From Tethya wilhelma (lineage: Eukaryota; Porifera; Demospongiae; Tethyida; Tethyidae), in NCBI GenBank assembly GCA_964030475.1, contig CAXIPT010000004.1, forward strand, positions 2,183,327 through 2,247,326: 64,000 nucleotides of DNA. Direction: 5' to 3'. The notes beneath the pieces were generated by a model. The model saw only the letters and a list, made by a program, of their open reading frames with translations. It ran no database searches and was not told where the DNA came from. The position numbers and the translations under genes were made by a program. Shown piece after piece: positions 34,051-46,399 of the stretch. How positions within the stretch are numbered: the first letter of the stretch is position 1; each line of letters begins with the position of its first letter.

Positions 34051-34893
34051 TATCTAGCTCAATAGACAATAAATCATTCAATTTAGTTTCATGCATGCGG
34101 CATTTTTTGACCAAATATATAGGTATATACATGTGTACATGATCATATTCTAGTAACAATCACATGAATATCGATTGTTTGAAAAACTTGTCTGCTCAGC
34201 ATAGGTTGCACTCTATTCGTATGCATTGTTGCTTCATGCAGTATAGTTTGTAGCAACAACCATTGTTGTCTGTACACTTCTACATTGTCATGGGCCACAA
34301 TTATAATTATATGAACTTGATAAGCTTGTGAGAGAGAAAAGAATTCAATGCTATGTAACTAATCACATGTCACTGTTACTAGTCTAAGAGCTAGCTTTGT
34401 CCCCATGCAGGCCCTTTCCTTCTCAAAAAATAAAGAGGGAGAGGGCATGGTATGCAACGTCATGCACGTGACACTCAGAGTAAAACCGTGGTAGAACTAA
34501 CTTAATTGAGCATGGGCACATAAAATAGTTTCAACTACTGTGCCCACGCAGAATAGTTTGTATACAAAATAGATTGGTGAACTTGAAGCTCCCTAACCTC
34601 ACATAAAAATGGTAAAGCTGTAGCTAGTGTAATGCTGCTGTGCATTCTTAGTGGAGTTTGAAAGAGCTGCAGAGCTAAAAGCGGCAAGAAAAAGGGCGCC
34701 AGGGCCACGTGGTATGACTACAAAATGTTGAAAATTGACCAAGAAGCAATTTAAAGTGCTTGGACAAGTAAAACTATCATGATCGAATTATGAATTAGTT
34801 ACGCAAATCTATATTCATAAAGCTCACATAATTATGGTACATTGTATATAGCAATAATTATGTTGATGATAATGTTTGTAATTTTATATTCAG

Positions 34894-35380
34894 AGCAATT
34901 CTCAAGAAGTACCAGGGCAAGCAGCACTCTCAAAGCTCCACCTCCTCATCTGTTGCTAAGCAACTAGCAACAGAGTCAGCCAAAGAGGATGTCCCTGTCA
35001 TTACTATCAGTGATGAAGAACAAGAAGGTATATGATGTTATGTTCATGTATTTGCAATAATTTACTGTATATCCATAAAAGTTATACAGTGTAAATGTTT
35101 TAGTCCAAATTTACTCTGATTCATGTACCATTATCCAGGCCCAACAAGTGGTGATCATGGCAAATCAAGAGTTAATGTTGAAGGACAGAAAGAAGAAAAC
35201 AAGGAGAAGGTCTACATGGTGAACACAGACACCATATCAGTGAGTGGCTTGCTTATAGTACTGGATATAGTTCACTGGTCCAAATTTGGATGGTAATCAT
35301 TTTAGTATATTCATTAATTCTTTTTCGCAATGAGATAGTTCCTGCACTGATTCTGCAGTATAGTCATTGTCACATAAACT

Positions 35381-35424
<44 letters not shown>

Positions 35425-36697
35425 ACTCATCCTCCTTTAGATATCGGAGCTGGCCCACGAGTGTCTTCTCTCCCTTACCTCTGCCCACCATAACCCTCAC
35501 TGGCTGAGAGAGGAGCTGAGGATAGCAGGTGGACTAGACATCCTGGCCAATATGGGTGGGTGGGCACTAATTAGAATCATCATTTTGTACCATCTATACT
35601 GATTATGGTGAGCGTAAGGTTAGTAGCTGATAAAGTAATTGCAGTCTTAGCTTACACCAACTGTGTGCAGAATAACACTCCTCTTTTGCTATAAGTGTTA
35701 CACGTACAACACATACGTGGGTATATTCTCACACACATCACTCTGTGTACATGCACATGCGGCATGTAAAATTAAAAATGAATGTACAGAGTACCAAAGA
35801 AAGCCAAATCTAATTGGGGCGAGCGTGAGCGAGCCCCACATATACGTTACACGACATTCGAGTCTGTGCACTTCCGGTTGTGTGATCTGTGTGTGATGTC
35901 TGTACGCACCATTCCGTAAATAGCATTTCCTGTTTGAATTTTTCGAATTTGTAATGACATCAACAAGTAATTTCGAACAATTCAAGTACTTGCACGTGGC
36001 CAGCTAGCTAGCCAAGTAGCTAAGCTAAGCGCTATAAAGCACAAGACAAACACTGACAAAGAAAGCAGAGGGAGCTGAGACAATGAGACACCAGAGCAAA
36101 GACAAGTGAGGTGACAGCAAGATGCAGATGGGCATAGTCTGACAACCATAGACGAGCTCAGTAGGTAGACTCAGTCTCCGGGCTACTTTTGCCTCATGCA
36201 TGCAACAATACTATGCTATTTAGAGATATTCTTCTTCTCTGTCTTCTTTCTCTTTGCTTGGTTGAACATGTCTACTGCTCTTTTTTCTGCCTTGTGATCT
36301 CACCAGCTAACCACACAGCATCTAGACTTGCAGCATCAACTCTGAACAATATTCGATTCATTATTGTGGACACAATACGTACTATTACATGTGCAACACA
36401 TTATTTAGGCGCTCACGCTCGCCCCCAAATGTCGTAGGCATTTGCTAGTGATACATATAACTAGCTCAGTATACAATGTCCATATTATGATAGCATGTGT
36501 ATATTTGTTGGGAGATGGTCTTGTGTTTCAATCCATTATCATGTATCTTCTGAAAAGTTTTTTTTTCTGCTCAGCATTACTTGACTGCATAAGCTAGCCT
36601 ATATGTATGTGCATGTATGTGGAGATAGCTTTGAAAGGTTTACGAAGAATTATGTAAAATCTAACATGTACATCCAATTAATGTACACTATTTGCTA

Positions 36698-36748
<51 letters not shown>

Positions 36749-39700
36749 TCACTTGAGCAGCTATATATAACTAGCAAAATAAGTAAAAATTAGTTTTGAT
36801 TTTCACTAATTTCACGGTTTGGCTTCAGTTCCTGAAGGTAAAATCATGAACATACATATAGCATTTTGGGAAGTCAAAATTACATCTGGAGTTCATTTTT
36901 CCATATATTTCTATCAGTATTTTAGAGGTAAAAAAAAAACTGTTAGCAACTCTGATTAGATGTACTTTTGATTGGCGACGCAGCAAGGAACTTCTGTGAA
37001 CCTACCTTTATTTGTGCATGTTTTCTATTGTTGTCATAGTGATATCCAGCTGTGAGGGTCTCTCTCAAGTGGACTCATCCGGCCTCAGTGATGGAGGGGG
37101 TGGTGACTACATTGGCAGTGTGTGTGCTAGGGTCTCTGTGTTGGAGAGGCAGCTGAAGTGTCTTGAGAACGTAAGGGGTTATATTTAAAACTCTTGCACA
37201 TGTACTTTGACCTTTTAAGCACTGTATTGTTTCAGTGAATTTGGGAAATTAAAACTATTAGAGCTAGACTATAATATATAGGTACAACCTTTGCTGAACC
37301 TATGGGTATTTCCAGACTCTCCCACACGCTAAAAAGTAGGAAAGAGAAAGTGTAGTATAGGTACTGACGAGAGCCTGAGAATAAAGCTATGCTGAGCCTG
37401 AAAGTCTGTTAATCTATCAAAATAAATGATAGTGTTATGGGATGTAGTGAAATGTGTCAACTTTGACCTTTTTATCGTACACTCAATATATTCAGGTCAC
37501 TGTTGGTAATAAGGACAACCAGTCATATTGTGTGGTGTTTGATGGATCTATGCTTATATCAAAACTGATCAAGTATGTTATAATTTATTTTAACAAAGAA
37601 CTTTACTTAATTTGGTGGAGGGGTTGTATATGAGAAATTATTTCTCTCTAATTATAGGATGTTTGCACTCTGCCAAGAGTTTATAAAGCTGGAGTTCCTC
37701 AGGTACAGTAAATAAACATTATTTTTCTTCATCTACTCATAGTCTTTTCTTCTCTGTTTGTGCCATCTTGATGAAGGTGTTCCACTCAAGATTGCCTGGT
37801 AGCCATCTTCAAGTTTCTTCTGAATGTAACCCACGACAACCAACTGGGCTGCCACAGAATAGGAGAACAGAGAGGGGTCATGGATGCTCTGTTGAGAGTG
37901 GCCTTCCAGGTATGTATGATATTAGGATATTGGTTAGGAGTGTTAGTATGCACATATGTTGTGGTTGCCATGGAGACCACATCTTGTTGCCGAGGTATCA
38001 CAGTAACTGGTGAATAGGGTGGTGTTTACTTGGGTAGGTATGAGCATTTGCAAATTAGGAGGAATTGCATGGAATGCTTTGGGGAATCTCCTTTCCTATA
38101 GGACCTTAGAGGAAAATGTGTACTCTCAACGTACAAGTGTGGGTTTATATGTGTTGCCATAGTAATGCATATATACACCTAATCATTCTCCAGAGTAACT
38201 CACATTCGTTTTTCCTTCATCCTTTTGTAGCTGACTCAGCACCTTCCTGAGAGTAGTCGATTTGACATCATAGTCCTGGTAAGTTACTGAAACAATCATT
38301 ACATAATTATGATGTAATAATATGACTTTAATGCAGGTATTGGGTCTACTGATCAACCTCACTGAGCATAGCAACACCAATAGGAAGCAATTGGAGTCCA
38401 CTAGTGTCGATTACTATGGCAACANCAGCCATTCCATCTTGTTTGCGTTCTTTTTACGATTTAACCATTCCTGTGTCTCATTACATTTCCAATGTTTTTT
38501 TACTTGTATACACATAATAATGTAGGCAAGAAATGTGAGTTTATTCTAATTTGGTGTTCATACCCATGCACTCTTATTTTTTGTTGTGTTTTGTTTTTAT
38601 TTGTTTTTTTTTATTTCTCCACTTACTAAAATATGTTATTGATTATACCAAACAGTTGTACAATTAACACACACACACACACACACACTGCAGGTTCCCA
38701 CTCCCCAGAGGTTGTCTCAACTCTCCTCTACCCCCATGACCTCACCTCACAGAGGGGAGCAAGTCAAGAGAGACCTCACCAGCTCCTTTGCTGAGAGAAT
38801 AAAATCATCAAGGTGAGACTTATCAAAACTAACTTCCTAGCTTGGGCATCAACAACCTTGCTAAGGAAGGAAGTTCGAACTTCTGGTTGTTTGTCATGCT
38901 CTGTTTTGTTAGCTGATGTTTTGTTTATAATTATAAGATTGTATTCTTTTTGGCACAAAAAGCTTCTGATTTCTATCTAGTTTCACTAACAACAGCTTGT
39001 TTTAGCTCTGTGCGTGAGCATGTATGTCTAATCAGTCCAATTTTAGGCAATAATCTATTACATGTTAGCACATGAGCCATGTTAAGATAAACATTAACTG
39101 TTTCAACACCTCAAGGTTGTTCATCGTGTATTTGCTAAAAAATATATGATGTATATCTATTGACTTATGTAATGCTATGTAAATATTGCTCAAGAAATCT
39201 ACCATCTCTACATATCTATTGACATTCACTTATAATGTGTAGAACTCCCCAAAAAGGAGAGTCTTCATCAAATCCACCTTCACAAGATGACAGTCAAAGG
39301 TCAAAGTCCAACCCTGAAGCAGACGGGACAAACTGGTTATCGGAACAGGTTCTACGGGGTGAGAGTTCAACAAAGGACCGTGAGGATGGAGAGGGGAGTG
39401 CCAGGGTGAAGGGTGGAGAGGGTGGAGATGAAAGTGATGAAGAGGAGGCGTATGAGAGCATCCAGACTGACCCTCTGGTGTTTAGTCGTGAGGAGTTTGA
39501 TGCTGGTATGCTTGATTGAATATGAGTGCCCCTCCCTCCAAATAATGCTCACCACACTTTGACTAGAAACAATGTCCACACACACACACTACAGCTCTTC
39601 ATCAAGCTGGTCAACACATGGAGGACTCCATCATTGCCTCCTATTCAGCTCTCCTCCTGGGCATCTTAGTCAGGCACAACCAAGTAAGACAGTCTTGCAA

Positions 39701-40327
39701 GTCAATTGAGTACTTGGGATGGAGTGATGATTACTTTAGTATACTGAAATGATCATATGGGACCAATCACGTCCTCTTTGGTTAAGTGACTACCGTATAA
39801 CGGGAAATTTTCGTGGGAAAAATTTTTGTGTTTTCGTCTTGAAGAGAAATTTGCGGGGAAAATCTTCATGGATTGCGTCTCAACGTTACGTGACGACCTC
39901 CTACCTTACAAATTTCATAGGGAAAAATTTTCGCGGAAAGCTGCCAAACCACGAAATTCGCAAAAAAATTTTCCCCCACAAAAATTTCCCACTATACGGT
40001 ATATATAGTACCTTTTAATAGTCATTTCAGTATTGCTTCAATTATACATAGCACTAGTCTAGTGTGACTTCTTTATGATTTTTTAGGATTCAGTGGACGT
40101 TGTGAGAAGTGCAATGCCTTCGAAGACCTTTTCAGAAATGATTGGGATTTTAAAGAAGTTTGTCTCCTTCATGAACATGGCTGTAAGTAGAACTGACTTA
40201 CATATGCATTGGTACATCATTGCAAAACTGATCAAGAAATAACTATCTATTCATCTCACATACACAGGGGTCGCTATCAGGATTGGACTCCATCCGTCAC
40301 ATTGTGAAATACTTAGAGGCTTTGTAG
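34894..40327 (+). CDS. WAPL: WAPL exons 12-25, copy A (continuation of 15405-21752)
   Basis: Exons: 34894-35027, 35139-35239, 35441-35554, 37040-37170, 37496-37572, 37658-37702, 37777-37909, 38231-38278, 38337-38424 (cut by N), 38694-38812, 39243-39505, 39595-39683, 40087-40182, 40268-40327 (stop). Recognisable WAPL-domain pieces: ISELAHECLLSLTSAHHNPH, WLREELRIAGGLDILANM, VTVGNKDNQSYCVVFDGS, FKFLLNVTHDNQLG, GEQRGVMDALLRVAFQ, LGLLINLTEHSNTNR, AGQHMEDSIIASYSALLLGI and ILKKFVSFMNMAGSLSG, ending KYLEAL. These align with the C-terminal cohesin-release domain of animal WAPL. Exon 20 loses its 3' half at the N (38425). Copy B retains that part. Confidence 0.85.
35386..35422. repeat. (TC)n tract before WAPL exon 14 acceptor
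   Basis: Pure CT dinucleotides just upstream of CCTCCTTTAG, acting as the polypyrimidine tract. Copy B has only a short CTCTCACACACATCCTCC at the same place. Confidence 0.85.
35816..36426. mobile_element. TIR element in WAPL intron 14 (GGGGCGAGCGTGAGCG ends)
   Basis: GGGGCGAGCGTGAGCG at the left and CGCTCACGCTCGCCCC at the right, about 610 bp apart, perfect inverted repeats. The interior has no convincing frame. Copy B lacks it, so it arrived after the WAPL duplication or was lost there. Confidence 0.7.
36702..36746. repeat. (CA)n microsatellite
   Basis: CA repeat inside WAPL intron 14, not next to a splice site. Confidence 0.9.
37134..38424 (+). repeat. Identical 1.29-kb block, copy A
   Basis: Covers WAPL exons 15 (end) to 20 with all introns. 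Reads the same as 54072-55362 by eye (offset 16938) and ends exactly at the N at 38425. Confidence 0.9.
38425..38425. other. Ambiguous base inside WAPL exon 20
   Basis: Single N. To the left, identity to copy B is complete; to the right the exon does not continue and similarity to copy B resumes later at a clearly lower level. Confidence 0.7.
39793..39999. mobile_element. MITE, CCGTATAG family
   Basis: 207 bp in WAPL intron 23 (copy A), ends CCGTATAACGGGAAATTTTC and AAAATTTCCCACTATACGG, flanked by TA. Absent from the same intron of copy B (56856-57078). Confidence 0.85.
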
Positions 40328-40463
40328 AGATCGTCACGAAAATTGTAGTAACTTTAGTGTCATCCACAGTTCACCACAAAAATACAATACTCTATACAGT
40401 GTACATGTATCAAGTGAATAAGACTAAAATAATATTTTAATATAAAAATAATCATTAACTCTA

Positions 40464-40649
40464 CCGTATAGTGGGTAAATTTGGCTTGCTAAAATATTTG
40501 GAGAATTCACATTTTAGCATTATTTTTGATTTTAAATTTGGTGATTTAGTTCCGCATGCTGCATTGTTTATATGTGCTCATGTGTGTATAAAACTATTTG
40601 GCGAATTGAAAAATAATTCACCAATTTGCCAAATTTACTCACTATACGG
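40464..40649. mobile_element. MITE, CCGTATAG family (GTGGG subtype)
   Basis: Ends CCGTATAGTGGGTAAATT and AATTTACTCACTATACGG. Interior TTTGGCGAATT-type blocks. Lies just after the copy A stop codon. Confidence 0.8.
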
Positions 40650-41225
40650 AATATGGCAATAATAGTGCATGATCCATGATTCTACTTCAGATACATCGGG
40701 AATGCTAGAGAGAGTACAATAATTATGTTATAATTGCACAATTGTTTGAGAGTCACAAAAATGATTCACATTAACATCTCAAAATCATTTTGTGTCTTGC
40801 GCATCAAGTTCTTTACTTCTGCGTATGTCATCTGCAATATCATTTTCGTTAATCTTCTCTAGTGCTGCACACAGTACATTCCATGACATGATGTGTGAGG
40901 TCCTTCAGGCCACTTGCACCACTTGGTGACTTGTTTTTTCCTCCAAGCTTGGGCCATATCTTCTGGCAATTGTTGCATATTTTCAAATTAATCCTAAAAA
41001 CGTTCAAGCCTAATACTCCACCAAGGCATTCACATTCGGATGCACTCAGTTTGTGCAAATATTCATTGACAGCAGCCCAGTCTTCATCTGTGGTGATTGA
41101 AACTAGGGGCCTGGAAAATAATGACCATTAATAATACCACAATTCCATATAGGTAAAAAATAGTTGTCAAAGTTGACACCTATTATGGTGACAGGTTTCC
41201 ACTTGACATAAATTATTCTGATGGG

Positions 41226-41923
41226 TTTCGCCTACAGTCATTTCGCCTACGTTACATTACGCCTACCGGAAGTCAGAGTATTAATTCGCCTACGCGTTTT
41301 CAAGTGGAGGCGCATTAAAAAAAGTGATGCGTGTGCGAATGCACAAAGACAAGGCCCTGGGCCTAGGGACTAGAAAAATAGAGTTGCTAAGATCAAGCAG
41401 CGTTCTTACATTGTGAGGCTATCAAGAGACTGGAGAAATTCGTGAAAAGAAGCCTTTTCTGACTGCCAAACTACTGACAATCACGATCGTCGCGATCGTG
41501 ATCACGGCGGGTTAGAGCTATAAGTTTTTGTCACAATCCTCTTCTGTGTAAGCTTAAAACTTGCTGGGTAGATGCAGGGATAGTTAAGCTGTGCAGCAAT
41601 GGCATCGTTTTCAATAGTTAGGCTACCAAGCTCAGGAAAAAAATCTTACACGAACGGCAAAATTCAATTTGCTAATACTACTCCTTTGTAGGGCACTTAG
41701 GCCACAGCCTTTCTGCAGGTAAGCTTGAAGCTTGCAATAAGCCAGCAATAAGCTACCAAAAGCCTGAAAGAAGTAAGTTTTTGAGCTGTCTTTGTAAATA
41801 AAAAAAAAAGGCGTAGCTACTTAGCATTATTGTGATAGGCGTTTTTATTAGTATTGTGCGCAATCAACTCACTTCCGGTAGTGTAGGCGAATTAATACGT
41901 AGGCGAAATGACTGTAGGCGAAA
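41226..41923. mobile_element. Non-autonomous transposon with TTTCGCCTAC subrepeats in its TIRs
   Basis: About 698 bp. Left TTTCGCCTACAGTCATTTCG and right end its exact reverse complement; CGCCTAC recurs several times in each arm, and the CCGGAAGT motif is also mirrored. No coding frame. No clear target-site duplication. Confidence 0.85.
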
Positions 41924-43670
41924 TAGTTTGTTTTTGCCCCTTGGAAAACTCAAGTGAGAGTGTGCTCTAACGTATAACTAAGGCGGTCATGAATAAATTA
42001 TTGTGGTGAATAATTATAGATAAGTCCGCGGGACACATTTGCTGCATCTATGATCACATCACATGCATGGATCCATCTGCGTACCTGCATGTTCGTCCTC
42101 ACTGCTGACAGGAAGCATCATCATCATGTTGCGATCCTGTGGCTCTCGTGTTGCATTACAAGGAATTTTATGTCGGTAAGCAGTTTGATGTCAGTCGGCG
42201 GAGTAGTTGTCCAAATAATGCCCACCACACCAAATTGTGCCTAAGATACTTGCTGGAGCACCCAGTGAGTCAGATAACTGATATATGGTTGTATGTGTCT
42301 ATGGTTGTTTGAATATGTAACAACAAAACTATAATAGTGCTTGCATTAATCCACCATAGAGTTGTACGAGACCATCATAGTATATAGTTAACAGAGAATA
42401 ATTTGTGGGATATACATAATTCGTTCCATGTACATTTACATATACAAGTTAGTACTGGACTGTAATTCGATTCTATATTCTTCCATGCAGCCTCTATGTC
42501 GTCGGCTGCTGTGCTATTCTACATAATGACAAGAAATAAGTTGAACTCAGAATGGAACAAGACTGGAACTGGTATGGGACATGAGTAGATGCAAGTTCCC
42601 ATTTTTGATTCTTTTTATGAATTATTTCTTTGTAGAGTTACTAATACGAATGTTGTCAAGGGAGACTACACCCACTTCCTCCAGTGACCGCACCCATTCT
42701 GGGAAGGCTGCCAGAGAGATGATCAAGATTGAGAAGAAAGCAAGGTATGTTTTCTATGGGCTGAAAAATATTGAATGCATGCCATAGATCTTTGTAGGAA
42801 AATTTTGTTAGCATTTTGATTGATGTGTACTGATGCAATGGCAAAATTTATAATATATCCACAGTGAACATTAAATTATGTTTGTACTGTATGGAAATTA
42901 ATCTTAAACGAATTGTCCAAATGGAAAAAATTTGGCACATAGGTGTTTTCTGATCTACATACAATGTATTTGTGGGTCTGTTCTCAATAATGTACCTGTC
43001 CCTGTCCAATGTTATAGTGTGATGAATACTGGAAACATGCATGTAGTGTACAATTAAGATGCATATTATTCAGATATATACTTATACCTTGAGAAAGTTT
43101 GACCAGGTGCATGTGTGTCTATTTGACAAACAGACCTATAGCTGAGCGTAAACATGTTGGTATAATAATTATAGCCTGAGTGCAATTCAAGACTCGTGAC
43201 CGGTGCCTGGGTGTTCTCTTTTGAGCACACTAAGTGTTCTTTGTAATAACAAACTATTAATGTGTTATTTTTTAATGAACAGCTACTGTAAGTAAGCTGC
43301 TCACATTCCTCCTTCAATTGTTGTCAGTCTCAAGAGGTTTTTGTCATAATCTTCACACGCCAGTCAGCAATTTCCTCTGTATATAACTATACTACAATAT
43401 ACTGTTGTTGTATGCGCTATAGAAGTACATTAGTGCATACTAGCTATGCTTGTGATTGGCATAGTATATTATTCTGCACGCAATCTAATCCCATGCTTGC
43501 ATGCAGAATGCTGCATTGCATAGCTTCCGTCATTTCTATACTTCCTCACAAGACCTGCGCTATATAAAACGACCCTAGCAGTTTCAAATGCACTGTTACA
43601 GTAGTATTAAGCTAGTGTATAAGTACACAAGACTAGATTTTTACTGTGCTCGTATACATTATAGTTAGTA

Positions 43671-45062
43671 ATGGCTATGTCTATTCTGAAAAGTGGGTAC
43701 AAGTGCGAATTTATAAAAAAAACATCAAAAAATCTGCAAACTCATTGCTCAATCTGCTCGTTTGTATTGCGTGAACCCTATCAAGCCACCTGTTGCGGAA
43801 AGAATTTTTGTCATTCTTGTATTGAACATCGCAAGGATTCGAACGGTGTATGCCCATCCTGTAACAAGCAAAATTTTGAACTGTTTCCCAACAAAGATCT
43901 TCAACAGCGTCTCTACCAGTACAAAGTTCGATGCACTCATCAAAAAGAAGGCTGCAAGTGGACTGGAGAGCTAGGAGAGCTGGACAACCATCTCAACTTG
44001 GACCCTCAACCTGATAACCAGCTTAAAGGGTGTGTCTTTGTCATGGTCAAATGCACTCACTGTTCTGAGTCTCACCAACGACAACACATCAACCACCATC
44101 AAACTGAGGTGTGTCCAAAACGTCCTTTTACCTGTGAACACTGCAAGGTTTACAAGTCAACTTTTGAAGATGTCACAACCAACCACTGGCCTGTGTGTGG
44201 GTGCTACCCAGTTGAGTGTTCTAATAAGTGTGGTGCCATTCCCATGCAGCGACAGAATCTGGAGAGCCATGTAGCTAAAGATTGTCCTCTAACAGTTATT
44301 GAATGTGACTTCTACTATGCTGGATGTAAGGTGAAGCTACCTCGTAAAGATATGGAAAAACATCTCCGTATTGAATCTGTTCAACACACATCAATGGTAG
44401 CCTTTGAGCACAGCCAACAAGTTGCTGGCACACAGCAGCAGATTGATAGCCAGCAACAACTTATCACAGTTTTAGAGCACAAGATCACTCTCTACAAGGA
44501 GCAACAAGATCAGGATCGACAAGAAATTGCCAGGCTGCAGAGTAAACTCGAGGAAATGTCTAGATTGCTTGAGATGCTGCATCCCGAGTTGACTGTTCCC
44601 CCGTTGATTATTGAAATGCCAAACTTTAGAAGGTTTAAAGAAAACAAAAATACATGGTCCTCTCCACCATTTTACACTCACCGTGAAGGATATAAGCTCA
44701 TGTTGAAATGTCAGATACCAGAGAGTACCAAGAACCAAGTTATTGTGACAGTTTGTATATTGCGAGGAAAATTTGACTACGAACTACACTCACCATTTAG
44801 TGGCAATATAACTATCCTGCTGTTGAGTCAAAACGAGTCTAGTAATTCTCACTTGACAAAAACTATTACGTTTGTCTCCTCTGTACCTACTTACACAGTC
44901 ACTGCTCGAATGATGGTCCAAGTTGGTCGTTTGGAAGAAATGTGTCGAAGTTTTGAAGGTGAAGCAAGGTGCACGTTTGATCTACCTAGATTTGGTCCAT
45001 ATGTCAGAAACGACGCTCTTTTCTTTAAAGTTGTCAGTGTGACTCATGCAGATGGAACCTAA
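43671..45062 (+). CDS. TRAF-like protein in intron 11 of WAPL copy B (463 aa)
   Basis: Intact, intronless: MAMSILKSGYKCEFIKKTSK, RING (CSICSFVLREPYQATCCGKN, FCHSC, CPSC), TRAF fingers with one CEHCKVYKSTFEDV unit, coiled coil (QQLITVLEHKITLYKEQQDQ), MATH (SSPPFYTHREGYKLMLKCQI, LRGKFDYELHSPFSGNIT, RFGPYVRNDALFFKVVSV). It is the intact relative of pseudogenes 1 and 2 (22734, 25152), which sit at the same place in copy A and share its 5' flank. So the gene was in the intron before the WAPL duplication. Predicted signalling adaptor/E3 ligase; the partner is unknown. Confidence 0.92.
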   Translation: MAMSILKSGYKCEFIKKTSKNLQTHCSICSFVLREPYQATCCGKNFCHSCIEHRKDSNGVCPSCNKQNFELFPNKDLQQRLYQYKVRCTHQKEGCKWTGELGELDNHLNLDPQPDNQLKGCVFVMVKCTHCSESHQRQHINHHQTEVCPKRPFTCEHCKVYKSTFEDVTTNHWPVCGCYPVECSNKCGAIPMQRQNLESHVAKDCPLTVIECDFYYAGCKVKLPRKDMEKHLRIESVQHTSMVAFEHSQQVAGTQQQIDSQQQLITVLEHKITLYKEQQDQDRQEIARLQSKLEEMSRLLEMLHPELTVPPLIIEMPNFRRFKENKNTWSSPPFYTHREGYKLMLKCQIPESTKNQVIVTVCILRGKFDYELHSPFSGNITILLLSQNESSNSHLTKTITFVSSVPTYTVTARMMVQVGRLEEMCRSFEGEARCTFDLPRFGPYVRNDALFFKVVSVTHADGT

Positions 45063-45512
45063 CTTGCTTTTGCTTTTATTAATATTATTATGGGGTGAGA
45101 TAAAATTAAATGACTGTGTTATCTTAGATAATAATTATTATACTCGCTAAAGGGTTGGATCGTGCAATCATGTTTATGTGCTTATTTGTTAATAAGTGTG
45201 TTGTCAATTTTCTGTTCGTGTTTCAATATTAATGTATACAGTGTAGTTGTGTTAATTGTGTACTACCGTGTAAATGACGTTGTGCATTATCATAGCAATT
45301 GTACAATACTCGTGAAACTGCCTCTCTAATTCATGTGCATTATCATAAATTACATGTAATAGTTTGTGTATAAATTTTTGTAGCATCGCCGTGTTCCACA
45401 GTCTCACCTGCTATTTTGAAATAGGTGTGTTTAAGTATTCGTACTCTGCAGCAACTACGGAAAAAAGTCAACTACAAATTTTCATACAGTATTTGGAGGT
45501 CATGTATATTAA

Positions 45513-45920
45513 AGGTGCATTTGCACGGAAGCGGCAAGCTTTTGAAAAAAATGGCCCAAAAAGTGAAATTTCAGTGTTAAAAATACGTCATTGAAATGCA
45601 ATTTGTGCTCCTATTTTCGCGTTGGTTCCAACGCACGAATTATTTTTTTGTGACCACATGGCAAGTTGCAGCTATTTGTCATACTTATACACTTTGATTT
45701 ACACACATCTAGCTTCTTTCTTCCCGTTCCTTCTCTTCGTGCACCTCTACTGCTCATCATGTCTTGTAAGCGTTCAAGTTCAAACTCCACGTGGTCGCAT
45801 ATTTTTATACACGCATATCATCAGTGTTCTACGCAAACTACATTCCAGACGGGCACATTATGGATTCACTACGTTGTGTAAATTACTATGCGTATATACA
45901 ACTTCTGTGCAAATGCACCT
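45513..45920. mobile_element. TTAA-flanked TIR element (piggyBac-like insertion signature)
   Basis: Ends AGGTGCATTTGCAC and GTGCAAATGCACCT, perfectly inverted, flanked on each side by TTAA (45509-45512, 45921-45924). 408 bp, no transposase. TTAA duplication is typical of piggyBac, though its usual CCC-start TIR is not seen. Confidence 0.7.
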
Positions 45921-46141
45921 TTAACGTAAATTTTATAGCACTTCGTTTTGTAAGCAATCCAATCTTCAGTTCTTAACAAAAAAGGGGAAGTCCCTGTAGC
46001 AATTTTACGAATTAGTACACTCTTGATTATTCATATGTGGCTAGATAACTGCCATAGTAACAACGGGTCATGGTACATATATTACACTACATATTTGTGA
46101 GTCATGAATGTTAAAAAAATCTCGTCACATGATTTCACCAC

Positions 46142-46272
46142 TCAAGTTTTTAAAATAGCTGTGTCTAAATTAGCTAGTGGGTTTAGTGTGAATTTATAGA
46201 GAAACCTCCAAAAACCTTTCAAACTGAGTGTCTCATTTGCTTGCAAATTCTTCATGAACCCTATCAAGTTAT
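46142..46272 (+). pseudogene. TRAF N-terminal fragment ending in a trinucleotide repeat
   Basis: AVSKLASGF then a frameshift, EKPPKTFQTECLICLQIL, HEPYQV, after which a (TTA)n tract replaces the RING. (AAT)n follows at about 46352-46382 in mirror orientation. Confidence 0.8.
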
Positions 46273-46399
46273 TATTGTTAGTATTATTATTATTATAATT
46301 ATTATTGTTATTATTATTATTGATTACACTGGCTCGTGCTAAGTCGCTCGGCAATAATAATAATAATAATAATAATAATAATCTTGCAGGGCCAAAAAT

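Larger units (their letters stand above)
21753..34893 (+). other. 13-kb WAPL intron 11 carrying a TRAF gene/pseudogene series
   Basis: Donor GTAGGT after the exon ending ...IKIEKKAR, and acceptor TATATTCAG at 34893 before AILKKYQGK; phases match. Between them are six TRAF-like copies or scraps, all on the plus strand, listed separately. Copy B of WAPL has a TRAF gene in the corresponding intron (42745-48246). Confidence 0.75.
40328..42231. other. Spacer between WAPL copies A and B, transposon-rich
   Basis: No convincing gene. It holds the MITE at 40464-40649, AT-rich sequence and the TTTCGCCTAC element at 41226-41923. Frames of 69-78 codons on both strands at 40849-41131 show no family I recognise. 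Confidence 0.5.

Noticed and set aside
37768..38013. 81-codon frame, repeated at 54706
   Set aside because: Out-of-phase reading of WAPL exon 18 plus intron; the correct phase gives FKFLLNVTHDNQLG.
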